From positions 62,001-126,000 of the forward strand of contig NZ_JAMXQS010000001.1 in assembly GCF_024053505.1 (NCBI RefSeq): a stretch of DNA of 64,000 nt. The letters are read 5' to 3'. Position 1 is the first letter of the stretch. The number at the start of each line of letters is the position of its first letter. Of the stretch, positions 7,208-16,311 are shown one piece after another. The position numbers and the translations under genes were made by a program. Below the pieces are notes generated by a model. That model was not told the DNA's origin. It made no database searches and saw nothing but the letters and a program-made list of their open reading frames with translations. The stretch comes from Mesorhizobium liriopis. GTDB taxonomy: Bacteria > Pseudomonadota > Alphaproteobacteria > Rhizobiales > Rhizobiaceae.

Positions 7208-8331
7208 TCCGCGGCCTCCCGCATGGCTTCCTCAGCGGGCGCTGGCGCCGCCTCGTATTCTTGCCTGAGCGTGCGAAGCAGGCCGAGCTCGGCCTGGAAA
7301 TCGACATAGTGGGGCAGTTTGAGATGCTCCACGAAGCCTGTCGCCTGCACGTTGTCGCAATGGGACAGAACGAATTCCTGGTCCTGCGCAGGCGCCGATT
7401 GCTGTTCGGCGAATTCGGCGGCGCGGAGCGAGCGGTCCACCAGCGCCATCGACATGGCCTTGCGCTCGGACTGGCCGAAGACGAGCCCGTAGCCGCGCGT
7501 GAACTGCGGTGGCACGCTTTCGCCACCGGCCTTCTGGCCGCCATGGAACTGGTTGACCATCTGGCACTCGGTCAGTTCCACCGTGCCCATCGGCACGGCA
7601 AAGCCCAGCTCCTCCGGCACGAACTCGACCTCGACCGCGCCGAAGCGGATTTCGCCGACGAAAGGATGGGTGCGGCCGAAGCCGCGCTGGGTGGAATAGG
7701 CGAGGCCGAGCAGGAAACCCTCGTCACCACGCGCCAGAACCTGCAGGCGCTGGTCGCGTTCGGTGGGGAATTCGAGCGGCGTGCGGGTGATGTCGCCGAC
7801 CGGCGCGTCCGGGTCGGGCGCGGGCTCGCGTTCGATCAGGCCTTCCTCGCCGACCAGATCGACCACGCGTGGCGTCGCCTCGTCGCTGGCCGTGCCGATG
7901 GCGGGCTCAGCCGTTTCATCCCCCGCCGCTTCCAGTGCGAAGTCGAGCAGGCGGTGGGTGTAGTCGAAGGTCGGCCCGAGGATCTGGCCGCCGGGCAGGT
8001 CCTTGAAGGTCGCCGAGACGCGGCGGCGGATCTGCATTCGTCCGGTATCGACCGGCTCGCTCGCGCCAAAACGGGGCAGGGTGGTGCGGAAGGCGCGGAC
8101 GAGGAAGATCGCCTCGATCAGATCGCCGCGCGACTGCCGGATGGCGAGCGAGGCCAGCGAGCGGTCGTAAAGCGACCCTTCCGCCATCACGCGATCGACG
8201 CCGAGCGCCAGCTGTTCGGCGATCTGCGCGGTGGAGATGGCGGGCAGGCTGGTGTCGCCACGCCGCTTTGACGCAAGCAGGCGATGCGCATTGTCGATGG
8301 CCTTCTCGCCGCCTTTGACTGCGACATACAT
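7204..8331 (-). CDS. phnI: C-P lyase core subunit PhnI
   Basis: Nucleosidase subunit that, with PhnG, PhnH and PhnL, displaces the base of ATP/GTP with phosphonate. 375 residues (E. coli 354). Recognisable segments are MYVAVKGGEKAIDNAHRLL at the N-terminus, GYGLVFGQSERKAMSMALVDR and the C-terminal HCDNVQATGFVEHLKLPHYV. It begins 3 bp after the phnH stop and overlaps phnJ by 4 bp. Confidence 0.96.
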   Translation of the reverse strand: MYVAVKGGEKAIDNAHRLLASKRRGDTSLPAISTAQIAEQLALGVDRVMAEGSLYDRSLASLAIRQSRGDLIEAIFLVRAFRTTLPRFGASEPVDTGRMQIRRRVSATFKDLPGGQILGPTFDYTHRLLDFALEAAGDETAEPAIGTASDEATPRVVDLVGEEGLIEREPAPDPDAPVGDITRTPLEFPTERDQRLQVLARGDEGFLLGLAYSTQRGFGRTHPFVGEIRFGAVEVEFVPEELGFAVPMGTVELTECQMVNQFHGGQKAGGESVPPQFTRGYGLVFGQSERKAMSMALVDRSLRAAEFAEQQSAPAQDQEFVLSHCDNVQATGFVEHLKLPHYVDFQAELGLLRTLRQEYEAAPAPAEEAMREAAE

Positions 8332-8334
8332 GGC

Positions 8335-8934
8335 TCAGGCCTCCTCAGTCAGGCGCGACGAGCGCGGCAGGGCTGCGAGCGCGCCGGGTGCGGCGAAGAT
8401 GAAGTCGACCCCGCGCGGAAAGAGCGTGCGGTTGTCGCGCAGGGTATCGATGAACTCGTCCGGCAGAGGTGTCGGTGAAAGTGTTCCGGGCCGTGGCAGG
8501 CCAGGGCCTTCGACGCGCAAGGCCGTGCCACCTTCCAAGCTCTCGACCGCGAGCACGACCGTCGTGGAGCGGTCGGGAAATTCTTCCGTGCCCAGCGCGA
8601 ATGCGTCGAGCGGCGGCAGCGCGCGGGGATCGCGAACGAGCGCGAAAGCTGCTTCCGCCGGATCGCTGACGACCGGCGCACCGGTGTGGAAGCCCAGCCA
8701 TTGAGCGACGGCGGGCTCGGAGCCGAGCGTTTCATCGAGCCAAAGCGGGGCGTCCTGATCGGCAAGCGCCAGCGCGATGCTCGCGAGTTCAGGCGTCAGC
8801 GGTGCCGGAGGGATGAGGTCAAGTGCCAGCGGCTGCACCGTGGTCGGGCGCGCCAGTGCATCCATCAGCACGCGAAACACCTTCTGCGCGTCGTGCGCGG
8901 CATCGCGAAAACCGGAGGCGAGTGCAGTGCTCAT
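8335..8934 (-). CDS. phnH: C-P lyase core subunit PhnH
   Basis: Structural subunit of the PhnGHIJ complex, PLP-transferase-like fold without cofactor. 199 residues (E. coli 194) from the ATG at 8934, which touches the phnG stop (TGATG). Typical segments: GFRDAAHDAQKVFRVLMDAL at the N-terminus, LALADQDAPLWLD, and the C-terminal GVDFIFAAPGALAALPRSSRL. A longer upstream reading frame exists but lies within phnG. Confidence 0.95.
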   Translation of the reverse strand: MSTALASGFRDAAHDAQKVFRVLMDALARPTTVQPLALDLIPPAPLTPELASIALALADQDAPLWLDETLGSEPAVAQWLGFHTGAPVVSDPAEAAFALVRDPRALPPLDAFALGTEEFPDRSTTVVLAVESLEGGTALRVEGPGLPRPGTLSPTPLPDEFIDTLRDNRTLFPRGVDFIFAAPGALAALPRSSRLTEEA

Positions 8935-9401
8935 CAATTGTCTCCGCGCGTCATGGTGAAGAACTCGACGCGGGTCGCGGCGGTATGCTCCGCTTCGCGC
9001 TTCGCCTTGGCGGCGAGGCGTTCGGCGATGGGCGCGAGACCTTTCTCGACCTGCGAACGCGTTGTGGGGCGCTGCCAAAGCGCATCGAGAATGGCGGCAG
9101 CGCGCGCCTTCTGCCCGTCGCGGCCGAGATGGTAGGCAAAGCCGGCCGTCCCGTCGCTCAAGGAGACGGCAGCGCGCGAAACGCTCGCCTCGCCGACATT
9201 GAAGGGCGCGCCTTCGCCCCCGATCCGGCCGCGCAGCATCACGAGACCTTTCTCGGTGGGGCGCAGGTCGGAAACCGTCTCGTCACTCACCAGATCGGAA
9301 ACCAGCGCTTCGAGTTCCCCACGCGGGGCATTCGCGCATATGCGCATCGCCGCCTGCCGTGCCTTGACCGTTTCTGCTTCCATTCCGTCCATCGGATGCA
9401 T
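8934..9401 (-). CDS. phnG: C-P lyase core subunit PhnG
   Basis: First gene of the C-P lyase operon. 155 residues (E. coli 150). The N-terminal QAAMRICANAPRGELEALV and the central EKGLVMLRGRIGGEGAPFNVGEASVSRA match the family; PhnG helps catalyse nucleotide-phosphonate exchange. Start codons at 9401, 9392 and 9383 are all possible (M-H-P-M-D-G-M); 9401 has a weak GGCGAG upstream. The promoter would lie in the 90 bp shared with divergent phnF. Confidence 0.94.
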   Translation of the reverse strand: MHPMDGMEAETVKARQAAMRICANAPRGELEALVSDLVSDETVSDLRPTEKGLVMLRGRIGGEGAPFNVGEASVSRAAVSLSDGTAGFAYHLGRDGQKARAAAILDALWQRPTTRSQVEKGLAPIAERLAAKAKREAEHTAATRVEFFTMTRGDN

Positions 9402-9442
9402 CCACTCGCCGTTCGTGGTCTTATTGACCTGAACTGAATGAT

Positions 9443-9465
9443 TTGTCTAGTTATCTCGACAACTA
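9443..9465. promoter_or_regulatory. Candidate PhnF operator between phnG and phnF
   Basis: TAGTTATCTCGACAACTA (9448-9465) is an imperfect dyad of the form TAGTTnTC-N4-GAnAACTA, overlapped by a second dyad TTGTC-N10-GACAA (9443-9462). Its place between the divergent phnG and phnF starts, and the HutC-type dimeric regulator next to it, make it the best operator candidate here. Confidence 0.45.
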
Positions 9466-9491
9466 CACTGAAGGCAGAGCGTGACACGCTG

Positions 9492-10247
9492 ATGACAGGG
9501 GCGACGGAGACCACGGCGGAAAGCTTCGAGCGGGGCGGGGGCATCGCCGTCTGGCGGCGCATTGCGGACGCCATCGAAGCGGAAATCGCGGCGGGCAACA
9601 TGGCGCAAGGCGACAAGCTGCCGACCGAAGCCACGCTCGCGCAGCGTTTCGGCGTGAACCGCCACACGGTGCGCCGCGCGCTGGCCGCACTCGCGGCGGA
9701 TGGTGCGGTGGAATCGACGCGCGGCAGCGGCACCTTCGTCGGCAGCGCGCGCATCCCCTATCCGATCGGCCCCTCCACCCGTTTTTCGGCCATCATGACG
9801 GCGGAAGGGCATGTGGCGGGCGCCGAGCTGATCGGTGCGGAAACGGTGGCGGCCAGCCGCGTGGTGGCCGAGGCGTTGGAGATCGAGGAAGGCGCTCCCG
9901 TCCTTCAGGTCAAGCTCAAGCGCCTGAGCGACGGCATGCCCGTCTCGCTTGGCACGAGTTTCCTGCCCTTGCCCCGCTTCGCCGGCTTTCCGGAGGCGCT
10001 GCGTGCGCAGGGCGCGGTGACGCCCGCACTGAAGGCCTGTGGTGTTCAGGACTATTCCCGTCGCGAAACACGAATTTCGGCACGCCTCGCAACCGGCGCC
10101 GAAGCCGCCACGCTTCAGCTCGAAGCCGAGCGGATCGTGCTGATGGCGACCGGTCTCAATGTCGACGATGCCGGCGTGCCGATCCAGTTCACCGAAGCGC
10201 TGTTTGCGGCGAGCCGGATCGAGCTGGTCGTGGGCTCGGGCCTGTAG
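9492..10247 (+). CDS. phnF: HutC/GntR-family repressor of phosphonate metabolism PhnF
   Basis: 251 residues from ATG 9492; an ATG at 9438 is in frame but would overlap the operator region. The N-terminal winged helix (WRRIADAIEAEIAAG, KLPTEATLAQRFGVNRHTVRRAL, GAVESTRGSGTFVGS) is followed by a UTRA ligand-binding domain (VLQVKLKRLSDGMPVSLGTSFLPL ... FTEALFAASRIELVV; shown in part). Length fits PhnF (241 in E. coli). Divergent from phnG and next to the transporter genes; it probably represses the C-P lyase operon until phosphonate or low phosphate is sensed. Confidence 0.92.
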   Translation: MTGATETTAESFERGGGIAVWRRIADAIEAEIAAGNMAQGDKLPTEATLAQRFGVNRHTVRRALAALAADGAVESTRGSGTFVGSARIPYPIGPSTRFSAIMTAEGHVAGAELIGAETVAASRVVAEALEIEEGAPVLQVKLKRLSDGMPVSLGTSFLPLPRFAGFPEALRAQGAVTPALKACGVQDYSRRETRISARLATGAEAATLQLEAERIVLMATGLNVDDAGVPIQFTEALFAASRIELVVGSGL

Positions 10248-10406
10248 GACCGACCAACACCCAGCCTGCGGGGTCGTCTGGCGGTTCTTTTCCGCCCCTG
10301 CTGCATCAAAACGCTTGCCCCTATCTCGATAGGAGCGGCACACTTTTCCTTGCAGGTTCGAAAAATCCCTCGCCAGCCGCCTCCCGATGCCAAATGTTGA
10401 TCGGTC

Positions 10407-11273
10407 CTAGCGCGCCTCGCGCCCTATCAGTGCCAGGCGCAGGCGTGTCGAGATCCAGTCGATGATGGCGACCGTCACCAGGATCATCAGGATCAGGAAG
10501 GCGACCTGCTTGAGTTCGAGCACGCGGATCAGTTCGGTGAGGTAGATGCCGACACCGCCGGCACCCACGATACCGATAATGGTGGCCGAGCGCGTGTTGG
10601 ATTCGAAGAAATAGAGCACCTGGCTCGCCATCACGGGCAACACCTGGGGCAGAAGGCCGAAGCGCACCTGATGCAGGCGGCTGCCGCCGGAAGCCTGAAC
10701 GCCCTCCGCCCCGCGCCGGTCGGTCGCCTCGATGGCTTCCGAGAAGAGTTTTCCCAAGCCGCCGAAATCCGAGCAGGCGATGGCGAGGACGCCGGCGAAC
10801 GGTCCCAAACCCACCACATTGATCCACATCAGCGCCCAGATGAGGGTGTCGACCGAGCGCACCACATCGAGCCCGCGCCGCACGGGGAAGCGAACGAAGA
10901 TGTTCGGAATGACGTTCTTGGCAGCGAGAAACGCCACCGGAAAAGCGAGGATCGCGGCGACCAAGGTACCCAGAAAGGCGATGGCGACGGTTTCCACGAG
11001 CGCATCGAAAAAGGCCGTGAAGCGGCCTTCCGGGTTGGGCGGCAGCATCAGGATGGCGAACTCGCCCAGGCGATGCAGCCCGCCGAAGATGCGCGCGAGC
11101 GAGAAGTCGAGCGCGACGAAGGCAAAGCCGGTGAAGGCGACGAAAGCGGCGATGAGTGCCCCAAACTTGAACCGCTGCACCGTCGAGGTTGTGAAGAGTT
11201 CCGGATGGCGGCTCTTCAACCCGGCCATGTCGCCGAGCGCTCGCTCACGAAGCGTGGTGTCGGCGATGCTCAT
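10407..11273 (-). CDS. phnE: Phosphonate ABC transporter permease PhnE (second copy)
   Basis: 288-residue inner-membrane permease; ATG at 11273 overlaps the stop of the first phnE (ATGA). The EAA-type loop reads AIEATDRRGAEGVQASGG and is followed by QVLPVMASQVLYFFESNTRSATIIGIVGAGGVG, the normal ABC importer permease tail (shown in part). About six hydrophobic segments. A longer reading frame in this phase runs upstream into the other phnE but is not real there. Pairs with the first PhnE in a heterodimeric channel. Confidence 0.93.
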   Translation of the reverse strand: MSIADTTLRERALGDMAGLKSRHPELFTTSTVQRFKFGALIAAFVAFTGFAFVALDFSLARIFGGLHRLGEFAILMLPPNPEGRFTAFFDALVETVAIAFLGTLVAAILAFPVAFLAAKNVIPNIFVRFPVRRGLDVVRSVDTLIWALMWINVVGLGPFAGVLAIACSDFGGLGKLFSEAIEATDRRGAEGVQASGGSRLHQVRFGLLPQVLPVMASQVLYFFESNTRSATIIGIVGAGGVGIYLTELIRVLELKQVAFLILMILVTVAIIDWISTRLRLALIGREAR

Positions 11274-12157
11274 CGGGTGGGTGCCTCGAAGCCGATCAGG
11301 CGATGACGGATCTTTTCGGTCACGAGGTCGATCACGACCACGGTCGCGATGATCATCAGAAGGATCGCGCTCACATCGGTGTAGTAGAAGTTGCGGATGG
11401 CGACGAGGAATTCCTGGCCGATGCCGCCCGCCCCCACGAAGCCCATGACGCCCGCGCCGCGCACATTGATCTCGAAGCGCAGCAGCGAATAGGAGGCGAA
11501 GCCGGGCAGGATCTGGGGGACGATCGCAAAGCGCACCGCCTGCACCCAGCTCGCACCGCCCGAAAGCACGCCCTCGAAGGGCTTCATGTCGGCATTCTCG
11601 ACCACCTCGGCGAAGAGCTTGCCGAGCGCGCCGGCCGTGTGGATGGCCAGCGCCAGAACGCCCGCCATGGGCCCCAGGCCGAAGGCGATCACGAAGAACA
11701 GGGCGAAGACGATCTCGGGCACCGTGCGGCAGAATTCCAGCAGCCGCCGCGCACCGAAGCGTAAGGAAGGGCTGGAAACGAGATTGGCGCTGGCGAGGAA
11801 ACAGAGGGCGAAAGCGGCGATGCCGCCCATCAGCGTGCCGAGATAGGCGATGAGGATCGTCTCGCCGAGCAGCTTCGCCCAGCCATCCAAATTCCAGTAC
11901 CAGGCCCGGATGTCCGCACCCAGCGTCGCCCAATGCAGGTCAGGCACGGTGCGCCCGACATAGGAGGTGAAGTTGCCGAGATTGCTGAAGAAGGTCGCCG
12001 GCCGCACTTCGGCGAAGGATGCGCTCAGAACCACCAGCACGAGCAAAACGGCGAGGCAGCCCAGCGTCACGAGGCGCCGGCGGCCGATCTCGTTTTTGTA
12101 GCGTTGCGTGAGGCCGGCGAGCTGATGCTCGGGCAGGATGGAGATGGCGCGGGCCAA
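11270..12157 (-). CDS. phnE: Phosphonate ABC transporter permease PhnE (first copy)
   Basis: Inner-membrane permease with ABC importer loop EVVENADMKPFEGVLSGG and tail RGAGVMGFVGAGGIGQEFL. No ATG is available near the N-terminus. TTG at 12157 gives 295 residues beginning M-ARAISILPEHQLAGL, similar in length to other PhnE. A TTG at 12235 would give 321 residues but would place the GC-rich hairpin at 12195-12222 inside the coding sequence and lies only 3 bp after phnD, so it is less likely. Start is uncertain. Paralogue of the following phnE. Confidence 0.88.
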   Translation of the reverse strand: MARAISILPEHQLAGLTQRYKNEIGRRRLVTLGCLAVLLVLVVLSASFAEVRPATFFSNLGNFTSYVGRTVPDLHWATLGADIRAWYWNLDGWAKLLGETILIAYLGTLMGGIAAFALCFLASANLVSSPSLRFGARRLLEFCRTVPEIVFALFFVIAFGLGPMAGVLALAIHTAGALGKLFAEVVENADMKPFEGVLSGGASWVQAVRFAIVPQILPGFASYSLLRFEINVRGAGVMGFVGAGGIGQEFLVAIRNFYYTDVSAILLMIIATVVVIDLVTEKIRHRLIGFEAPTR

Positions 12158-12194
12158 GGGCGGAGCTTTCGGGAAACCGAGATCGAAAGGAAAC

Positions 12195-12222
12195 GCGGCC
12201 GGCTCGTGGGGAAGCCGGCCGC
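12195..12222 (-). terminator. Attenuator-like hairpin between phnD and phnE
   Basis: Perfect 10-bp inverted repeat GCGGCCGGCT / AGCCGGCCGC with an 8-base loop, just downstream of phnD. No full T-run follows, so it is more likely a partial terminator or 3' mRNA stabiliser that lets the binding protein be made in excess over the permeases. Confidence 0.55.
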
Positions 12223-12238
12223 TTGACGGAAGCAACGA

Positions 12239-13174
12239 TTACGAGCGCTTGCGCAGGTCGTCGTTGAACTTGATCATGTCGATGATGCCCTGGAAATCTT
12301 CGGCCTTGGTTGGCGCGAATTCCTGGTCCTTGCCGTCGGAGAGGCCGTCGAAGGCCGCCTTGTCCTTCTTGTTCATGTCGAGGAAGGCCTGCTTGATCTG
12401 CGCGCGCAGTTCGGCGGGAAGGCTTTCGAGCGCGGCATAGGGGCCTTCGGGAAGGAGGTCCGACTTGAACACGACGCGGAAGTCTTCCTTCTTCATCGGG
12501 TTGCCGTCGGCGTCCTTGAGCACGCCCTTGGTGATCATGCGGGTGAGGTTGGAATCGTTTTCAGTGTTCCAGGAATTGGCGGCTGCATCGACGGTGCCCT
12601 GCGCAAGAGCGAGAACCGCGTTGTCGTGCGAGCCGGCATAAACGCTCTGGCCGAAGAACGTGTCCACGTCATAGCCAGCCTTGTTGAGGAAGAAGCGCGG
12701 CGCGTTGTTGCCGGACGTCGAGTTCGGATCGACCAGCGCGAGCTTCTTGCCCTTGAGATCCTCGATCTTCGTGTACGGGCTCGAAGCCAAGGTATAGATC
12801 ACCGAGTAATAGCCGGTCACGCCGTTCTCGTGGCGGGCGAGCGCGAGCGGCTCGGTCTTGACGCCGGTCATCACGGCACGGGCATAGGAGGCCGGGCCGT
12901 AGAAGGCGATGTGGATGTTGCCGGCGCGCTGGCCCTCGATCACCGCGGCGTAATCATTGGCGACGCGCAAGGTGACCTTGGTGCCGAGTTCCTTGGAAAG
13001 GTAATCGGCGAGCGGGGTGTAGCGGTCGGTGGTGGTCGAGGCGTTTTCCGCCGGGATCACGCCGAGCACGAGCTCGGGAAACTGCGATTTCCAATCCTGG
13101 GCGAAGGCACCCGAAGTGGCGAAGGTTGCGGCAGCGGCAGCTGCGAAAGATAGCACGGTCCTGCGGGAGAACAT
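12239..13174 (-). CDS. phnD: Phosphonate ABC transporter substrate-binding protein PhnD
   Basis: 311 residues; periplasmic receptor. Signal peptide MFSRRTVLSFAAAAAATFAT.. with a twin-arginine-like SRRTVLSF and predicted cleavage after AFA (about residue 25). The mature part has ELVLGVIPAENASTTTDRYTPL, GNIHIAFYGPASYARA and LVDPNSTSGNNAPRFF, all typical of PhnD-type binding proteins (each quoted in part). It is followed by a hairpin and the two permease genes. Confidence 0.94.
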   Translation of the reverse strand: MFSRRTVLSFAAAAAATFATSGAFAQDWKSQFPELVLGVIPAENASTTTDRYTPLADYLSKELGTKVTLRVANDYAAVIEGQRAGNIHIAFYGPASYARAVMTGVKTEPLALARHENGVTGYYSVIYTLASSPYTKIEDLKGKKLALVDPNSTSGNNAPRFFLNKAGYDVDTFFGQSVYAGSHDNAVLALAQGTVDAAANSWNTENDSNLTRMITKGVLKDADGNPMKKEDFRVVFKSDLLPEGPYAALESLPAELRAQIKQAFLDMNKKDKAAFDGLSDGKDQEFAPTKAEDFQGIIDMIKFNDDLRKRS

Positions 13175-13245
13175 GTGAAGCTCCTGGTTTCAGACGATCT
13201 GAGGTCTTGTTGTTGAGGCGTTTGCTCGTGGAAGCGGTTGCCGGG

Positions 13246-14058
13246 TCAGGCAACGACCGCAGCGGGACGAGCGGCCCGCGCGGCAAAATCGATCTGGTTG
13301 GCAGCCGGGCCGACCACTTCATGGGCCTCGATGCCGTAAAGTTCGCGCGCGGCGAAATCGCTGAGCGTTTCGGGGGCGCCGTCGAACACCACGCGGCCGG
13401 CCGACATGCCGACGAGGCGCGAGCAATAGCTCTTGGCGATGTCGAGTGAGTGGAGGTTGCACAGCACGGTGATGCCGTACTGCTTGTTGATGCGGGCAAG
13501 CGCGTCCATCACGACCCGCGTGTTGCGCGGATCGAGCGAGGCGATCGGCTCGTCGGCCAGGATGATCGAAGGCTCCTGAACGAGCGCGCGGGCGATTGCC
13601 ACGCGCTGTTGCTGGCCGCCTGAAAGCTGTTCCGCGCGCTGGGCTGCGAACTGGGCGATGTCGAACTGCTCCATCACGGAAAGCGCCATCGCCTTGTCCT
13701 CGTCGGCCCAAAGGCGCAGCACGGAAGATGTGATCGAGGTCTTGGCAAGGCGGCCCATCAACACATTGGTGAGCACGTCGAGGCGCCCGACCAGGTTGAA
13801 CTGCTGAAAGATCATCGCGCATTCGGCGCGCCATTCGCGAAGGGCTTTGCCTCTCAGCGCGCCGATGTCGCGGTTGTCGTAGCGGATCGTGCCGCTGGTG
13901 GTGTCGGCCAGACGATTGACCATGCGCAGAAGCGTGGATTTCCCCGCACCAGACCGGCCGATCACGCCGACGAACGAACCCGCCGGGATTTCCAGCGAGA
14001 CCTGATCAACGGCCAGTTTTGAGCCGAAGCGGCGCGTGACACCATCGAGAACCAGCAT
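13246..14058 (-). CDS. phnC: Phosphonate ABC transporter ATP-binding protein PhnC
   Basis: 270 residues. Walker [10 protein letters not shown] at 34-42, Q-loop [20 protein letters not shown], signature [15 protein letters not shown], Walker [14 protein letters not shown] and H-loop [12 protein letters not shown]. The Q-loop/[10 protein letters not shown] region is characteristic of PhnC rather than amino-acid importers. First gene of the phnCDEE operon; 149 bp separates it from the divergent hexapeptide transferase gene. Confidence 0.95.
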   Translation of the reverse strand: MLVLDGVTRRFGSKLAVDQVSLEIPAGSFVGVIGRSGAGKSTLLRMVNRLADTTSGTIRYDNRDIGALRGKALREWRAECAMIFQQFNLVGRLDVLTNVLMGRLAKTSITSSVLRLWADEDKAMALSVMEQFDIAQFAAQRAEQLSGGQQQRVAIARALVQEPSIILADEPIASLDPRNTRVVMDALARINKQYGITVLCNLHSLDIAKSYCSRLVGMSAGRVVFDGAPETLSDFAARELYGIEAHEVVGPAANQIDFAARAARPAAVVA

Positions 14059-14108
14059 GCCCGAACCCCTTGGCTTCCAGTCGATGGGTCTTTTGGGTAG
14101 GCCGGTCG

Positions 14109-14126
14109 TGCAACAGTTTCGTGACG
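14109..14126 (-). promoter_or_regulatory. Weak candidate Pho box upstream of phnC
   Basis: On the minus strand CGTCACGAAACTGTTGCA resembles the rhizobial PhoB pattern CTGTCAT-N4-CTGTCAT only in part (GTCA ... CTGT). Phosphate control of this operon is known in relatives; here the match is weak and positional. Confidence 0.25.
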
Positions 14127-14207
14127 TTAGCCGGGTTCGAGCTTGTCACGAGAGCGACATGCGTTTGTGAGAACGGGCCCCGTTTTAAGGGAAGAGGGGC
14201 GGCTCGC

Positions 14208-14825
14208 ATGGCGGCTAAGAAACTGGGGCTGGAGCCCGTGATCGACGCTTCCGCTCGCGTGACCCGCTCGGAGCTTGGAGCCTATACGGAGATCGGCGCC
14301 CGCACGCTTTTCACCGAGTCCGCGCTCGGCGATTATTCCTATGTCGTGCAGGACTGCGAGATCATCTACTCGTCAATCGGCCGCTTCACATCGATCGCGT
14401 CCCATGTGCGGATCAATCCGGGCAATCACCCGATGGGGCGAGCCACGCAGAGCCATTTCACCTATCAGGCCTCGGCCTATTTCGAGGGCGAGACGGATGA
14501 GGAAGGCTTCTTCGACTGGCGTCGGTCGAAGCCCGTCGAGATTGGTCACGATGTCTGGATTGGTCATGGGGCGGTGGTTCTGCCGGGACGCAGGATCGGC
14601 AACGGTGCCGTGATCGCGGCCGGGGCCATCGTCACCAAGGACGTTGCGCCCTACACCATTGTCGGCGGCAATCCGGCACGGTCGATCAGGCCGAGGTTCA
14701 GTGAGCGAATCACAGCGGACCTTGAGGCCTTGGGGTGGTGGAATTGGTCGCATGAGGCATTGCGCGAAGCGTTGCCCGACTTACGTACACTCGGCGCGGA
14801 GGACTTCGTTTCTAAATACGCGTGA
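14208..14825 (+). CDS. Hexapeptide-repeat acetyltransferase of the phosphonate locus
   Basis: 205 residues from ATG 14208, preceded by AAGAGGGG. Left-handed beta-helix hexapeptide repeats are visible (IGARTLFTESALGDYSYV, SIGRFTSIASHVRIN, EIGHDVWIGHGAVVLPG, RIGNGAVIAAGAIVTKDV), ending in the YTIVGGNPARSIRPRF motif of the LbH/CAT family. The family member linked to phn loci is described as a phosphonate-metabolism hexapeptide transferase. Divergent from phnC. Substrate is not known; acetylation of an aminophosphonate is one possibility. Confidence 0.88.
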   Translation: MAAKKLGLEPVIDASARVTRSELGAYTEIGARTLFTESALGDYSYVVQDCEIIYSSIGRFTSIASHVRINPGNHPMGRATQSHFTYQASAYFEGETDEEGFFDWRRSKPVEIGHDVWIGHGAVVLPGRRIGNGAVIAAGAIVTKDVAPYTIVGGNPARSIRPRFSERITADLEALGWWNWSHEALREALPDLRTLGAEDFVSKYA

Positions 14826-14858
14826 TAACCCACAGCGCTCGGTTGAGTGACACAACGA

Positions 14859-14874
14859 ATTTCACGCGTGAAAT
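14859..14874. promoter_or_regulatory. 16-bp perfect palindrome upstream of gcdH
   Basis: ATTTCACGCGTGAAAT is a perfect palindrome 93 bp upstream of the gcdH start. It may be an operator for a dimeric regulator not encoded nearby. No promoter boxes are certain. Confidence 0.35.
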
Positions 14875-14966
14875 CGGCGGTGTTCGAATTTAAAAGGGGC
14901 ATTCGAAACGCAGATGCTGCTGTCGCCATATGCCACGACACAGACTGCCTGAACAGGAATTCGACC

Positions 14967-16160
14967 ATGGACATGCGCAGCCCGCGCGCGACCTTCGACT
15001 GGCGCGACCCGTTTGGTCTGGAGAACCAGCTCACGGAAGAAGAGCGCATGGTGCGCGAGACCGCGCGTGCATATGCCGAGGACAAGCTCCTGCCGCGCGT
15101 GCAGGAGGCGTTTCGCCATGAGCGCGTCGATCCGTCGATCTTCGCCGAGATGGGATCTCTCGGCCTGCTGGGCCCGACGATCGGTGAGGAATATGGCGGG
15201 GCGGGGCTGAATCATGTGTCCTACGGCCTGATCGCGCATGAGGTGGAGCGGATCGATTCGGGATACCGCTCGATGATGAGCGTGCAGTCCTCGCTGGTGA
15301 TCGTGCCTATCGACGCCTTCGGCTCGGAGGAGCAGAAGCAGAAATATCTTCCGCCGCTCATCAAGGGCGAGAAGATCGGCTGCTTCGGCCTGACCGAGCC
15401 CGACCATGGCTCCGACCCCGGTTCCATGGCGACGCGGGCGAGGAAGGTCGATGGCGGCTATCTTCTGTCGGGCTCGAAGACCTGGATCTCCAATTCGCCG
15501 ATCGCCGACATCTTCGTGGTCTGGGGCAAGACCGAAGACGGGCTGATCCGGGGCTTCATTCTTGAGAAGGGCTGGAAAGGCCTGTCCGCGCCGGCCATCC
15601 ATGGCAAAGTGGGCCTGCGCGCCTCCGTCACCGGACAGGTGGTGATGGACGACGTGTTCGTGCCGGAAGAAAACATGCTGCCGGGCGTAACCGGGCTCAA
15701 AGGCCCGTTCACCTGCCTCAACTCGGCACGTTTCGGTATCGCCTGGGGCGCGCTGGGTGCTGCGCAGTCGTGCTACGAGACGGCCCGCCAATATGTGCTC
15801 GACCGCAAGCAATTCGGCCGGCCGCTTGCGGCCAACCAGTTGATCCAGAAGAAGCTCGCCGACATGGCGACCGAGATCGCGCTTGGCCTTCAGGGATGCC
15901 TGCGGCTCGGGCGCATGAAGGACGAGGGCCACCCGCCGGTGGAGCTGACCTCGATCCTCAAGCGCAATTCTTGCGGCAAGGCGCTGGAGATCGCGCGCAA
16001 TGCGCGCGACATGCTGGGCGGAAACGGTATTTCCGACGAGTTCCCCGTCGCGCGCCATCTGGTGAACCTCGAAGTGGTCAACACCTATGAGGGCACACAC
16101 GACATCCACGCGCTCATTCTCGGCCGCGCCATCACCGGCATCCAGGCCTTCGCCAACTGA
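14967..16160 (+). CDS. gcdH: Glutaryl-CoA dehydrogenase
   Basis: Flavin enzyme that oxidises and decarboxylates glutaryl-CoA to crotonyl-CoA in lysine/tryptophan catabolism. 397 residues from ATG 14967 (preceded by AGGAA), matching the family's about 395; the longer upstream frame lacks homology. Acyl-CoA dehydrogenase signatures: [18 protein letters not shown], a middle beta domain, [20 protein letters not shown], and the C-terminal [20 protein letters not shown] with the catalytic glutamate. Monocistronic; no LysR activator adjacent. Confidence 0.95.
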   Translation: MDMRSPRATFDWRDPFGLENQLTEEERMVRETARAYAEDKLLPRVQEAFRHERVDPSIFAEMGSLGLLGPTIGEEYGGAGLNHVSYGLIAHEVERIDSGYRSMMSVQSSLVIVPIDAFGSEEQKQKYLPPLIKGEKIGCFGLTEPDHGSDPGSMATRARKVDGGYLLSGSKTWISNSPIADIFVVWGKTEDGLIRGFILEKGWKGLSAPAIHGKVGLRASVTGQVVMDDVFVPEENMLPGVTGLKGPFTCLNSARFGIAWGALGAAQSCYETARQYVLDRKQFGRPLAANQLIQKKLADMATEIALGLQGCLRLGRMKDEGHPPVELTSILKRNSCGKALEIARNARDMLGGNGISDEFPVARHLVNLEVVNTYEGTHDIHALILGRAITGIQAFAN

Positions 16161-16311
16161 GCGTTTGTCCCACCCCTGCCGAACAGCCTCGAAAGTGGTT
16201 TGGCAGGGGCGCCACTTCACAATTGCTCCGAGCGCGCCAGTTAAAAGCGTCGCGCCCCCCATGCCCTGATGGCATTCGCGGGCTGCAGCGATTTCAGGTT
16301 TCGGTGCGGCG

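Noticed and set aside
10407-11933. A single 508-codon permease fusion
   Set aside because: Only the part after ATG 11273 is homologous to PhnE; the upstream part is the wrong frame of the other phnE.
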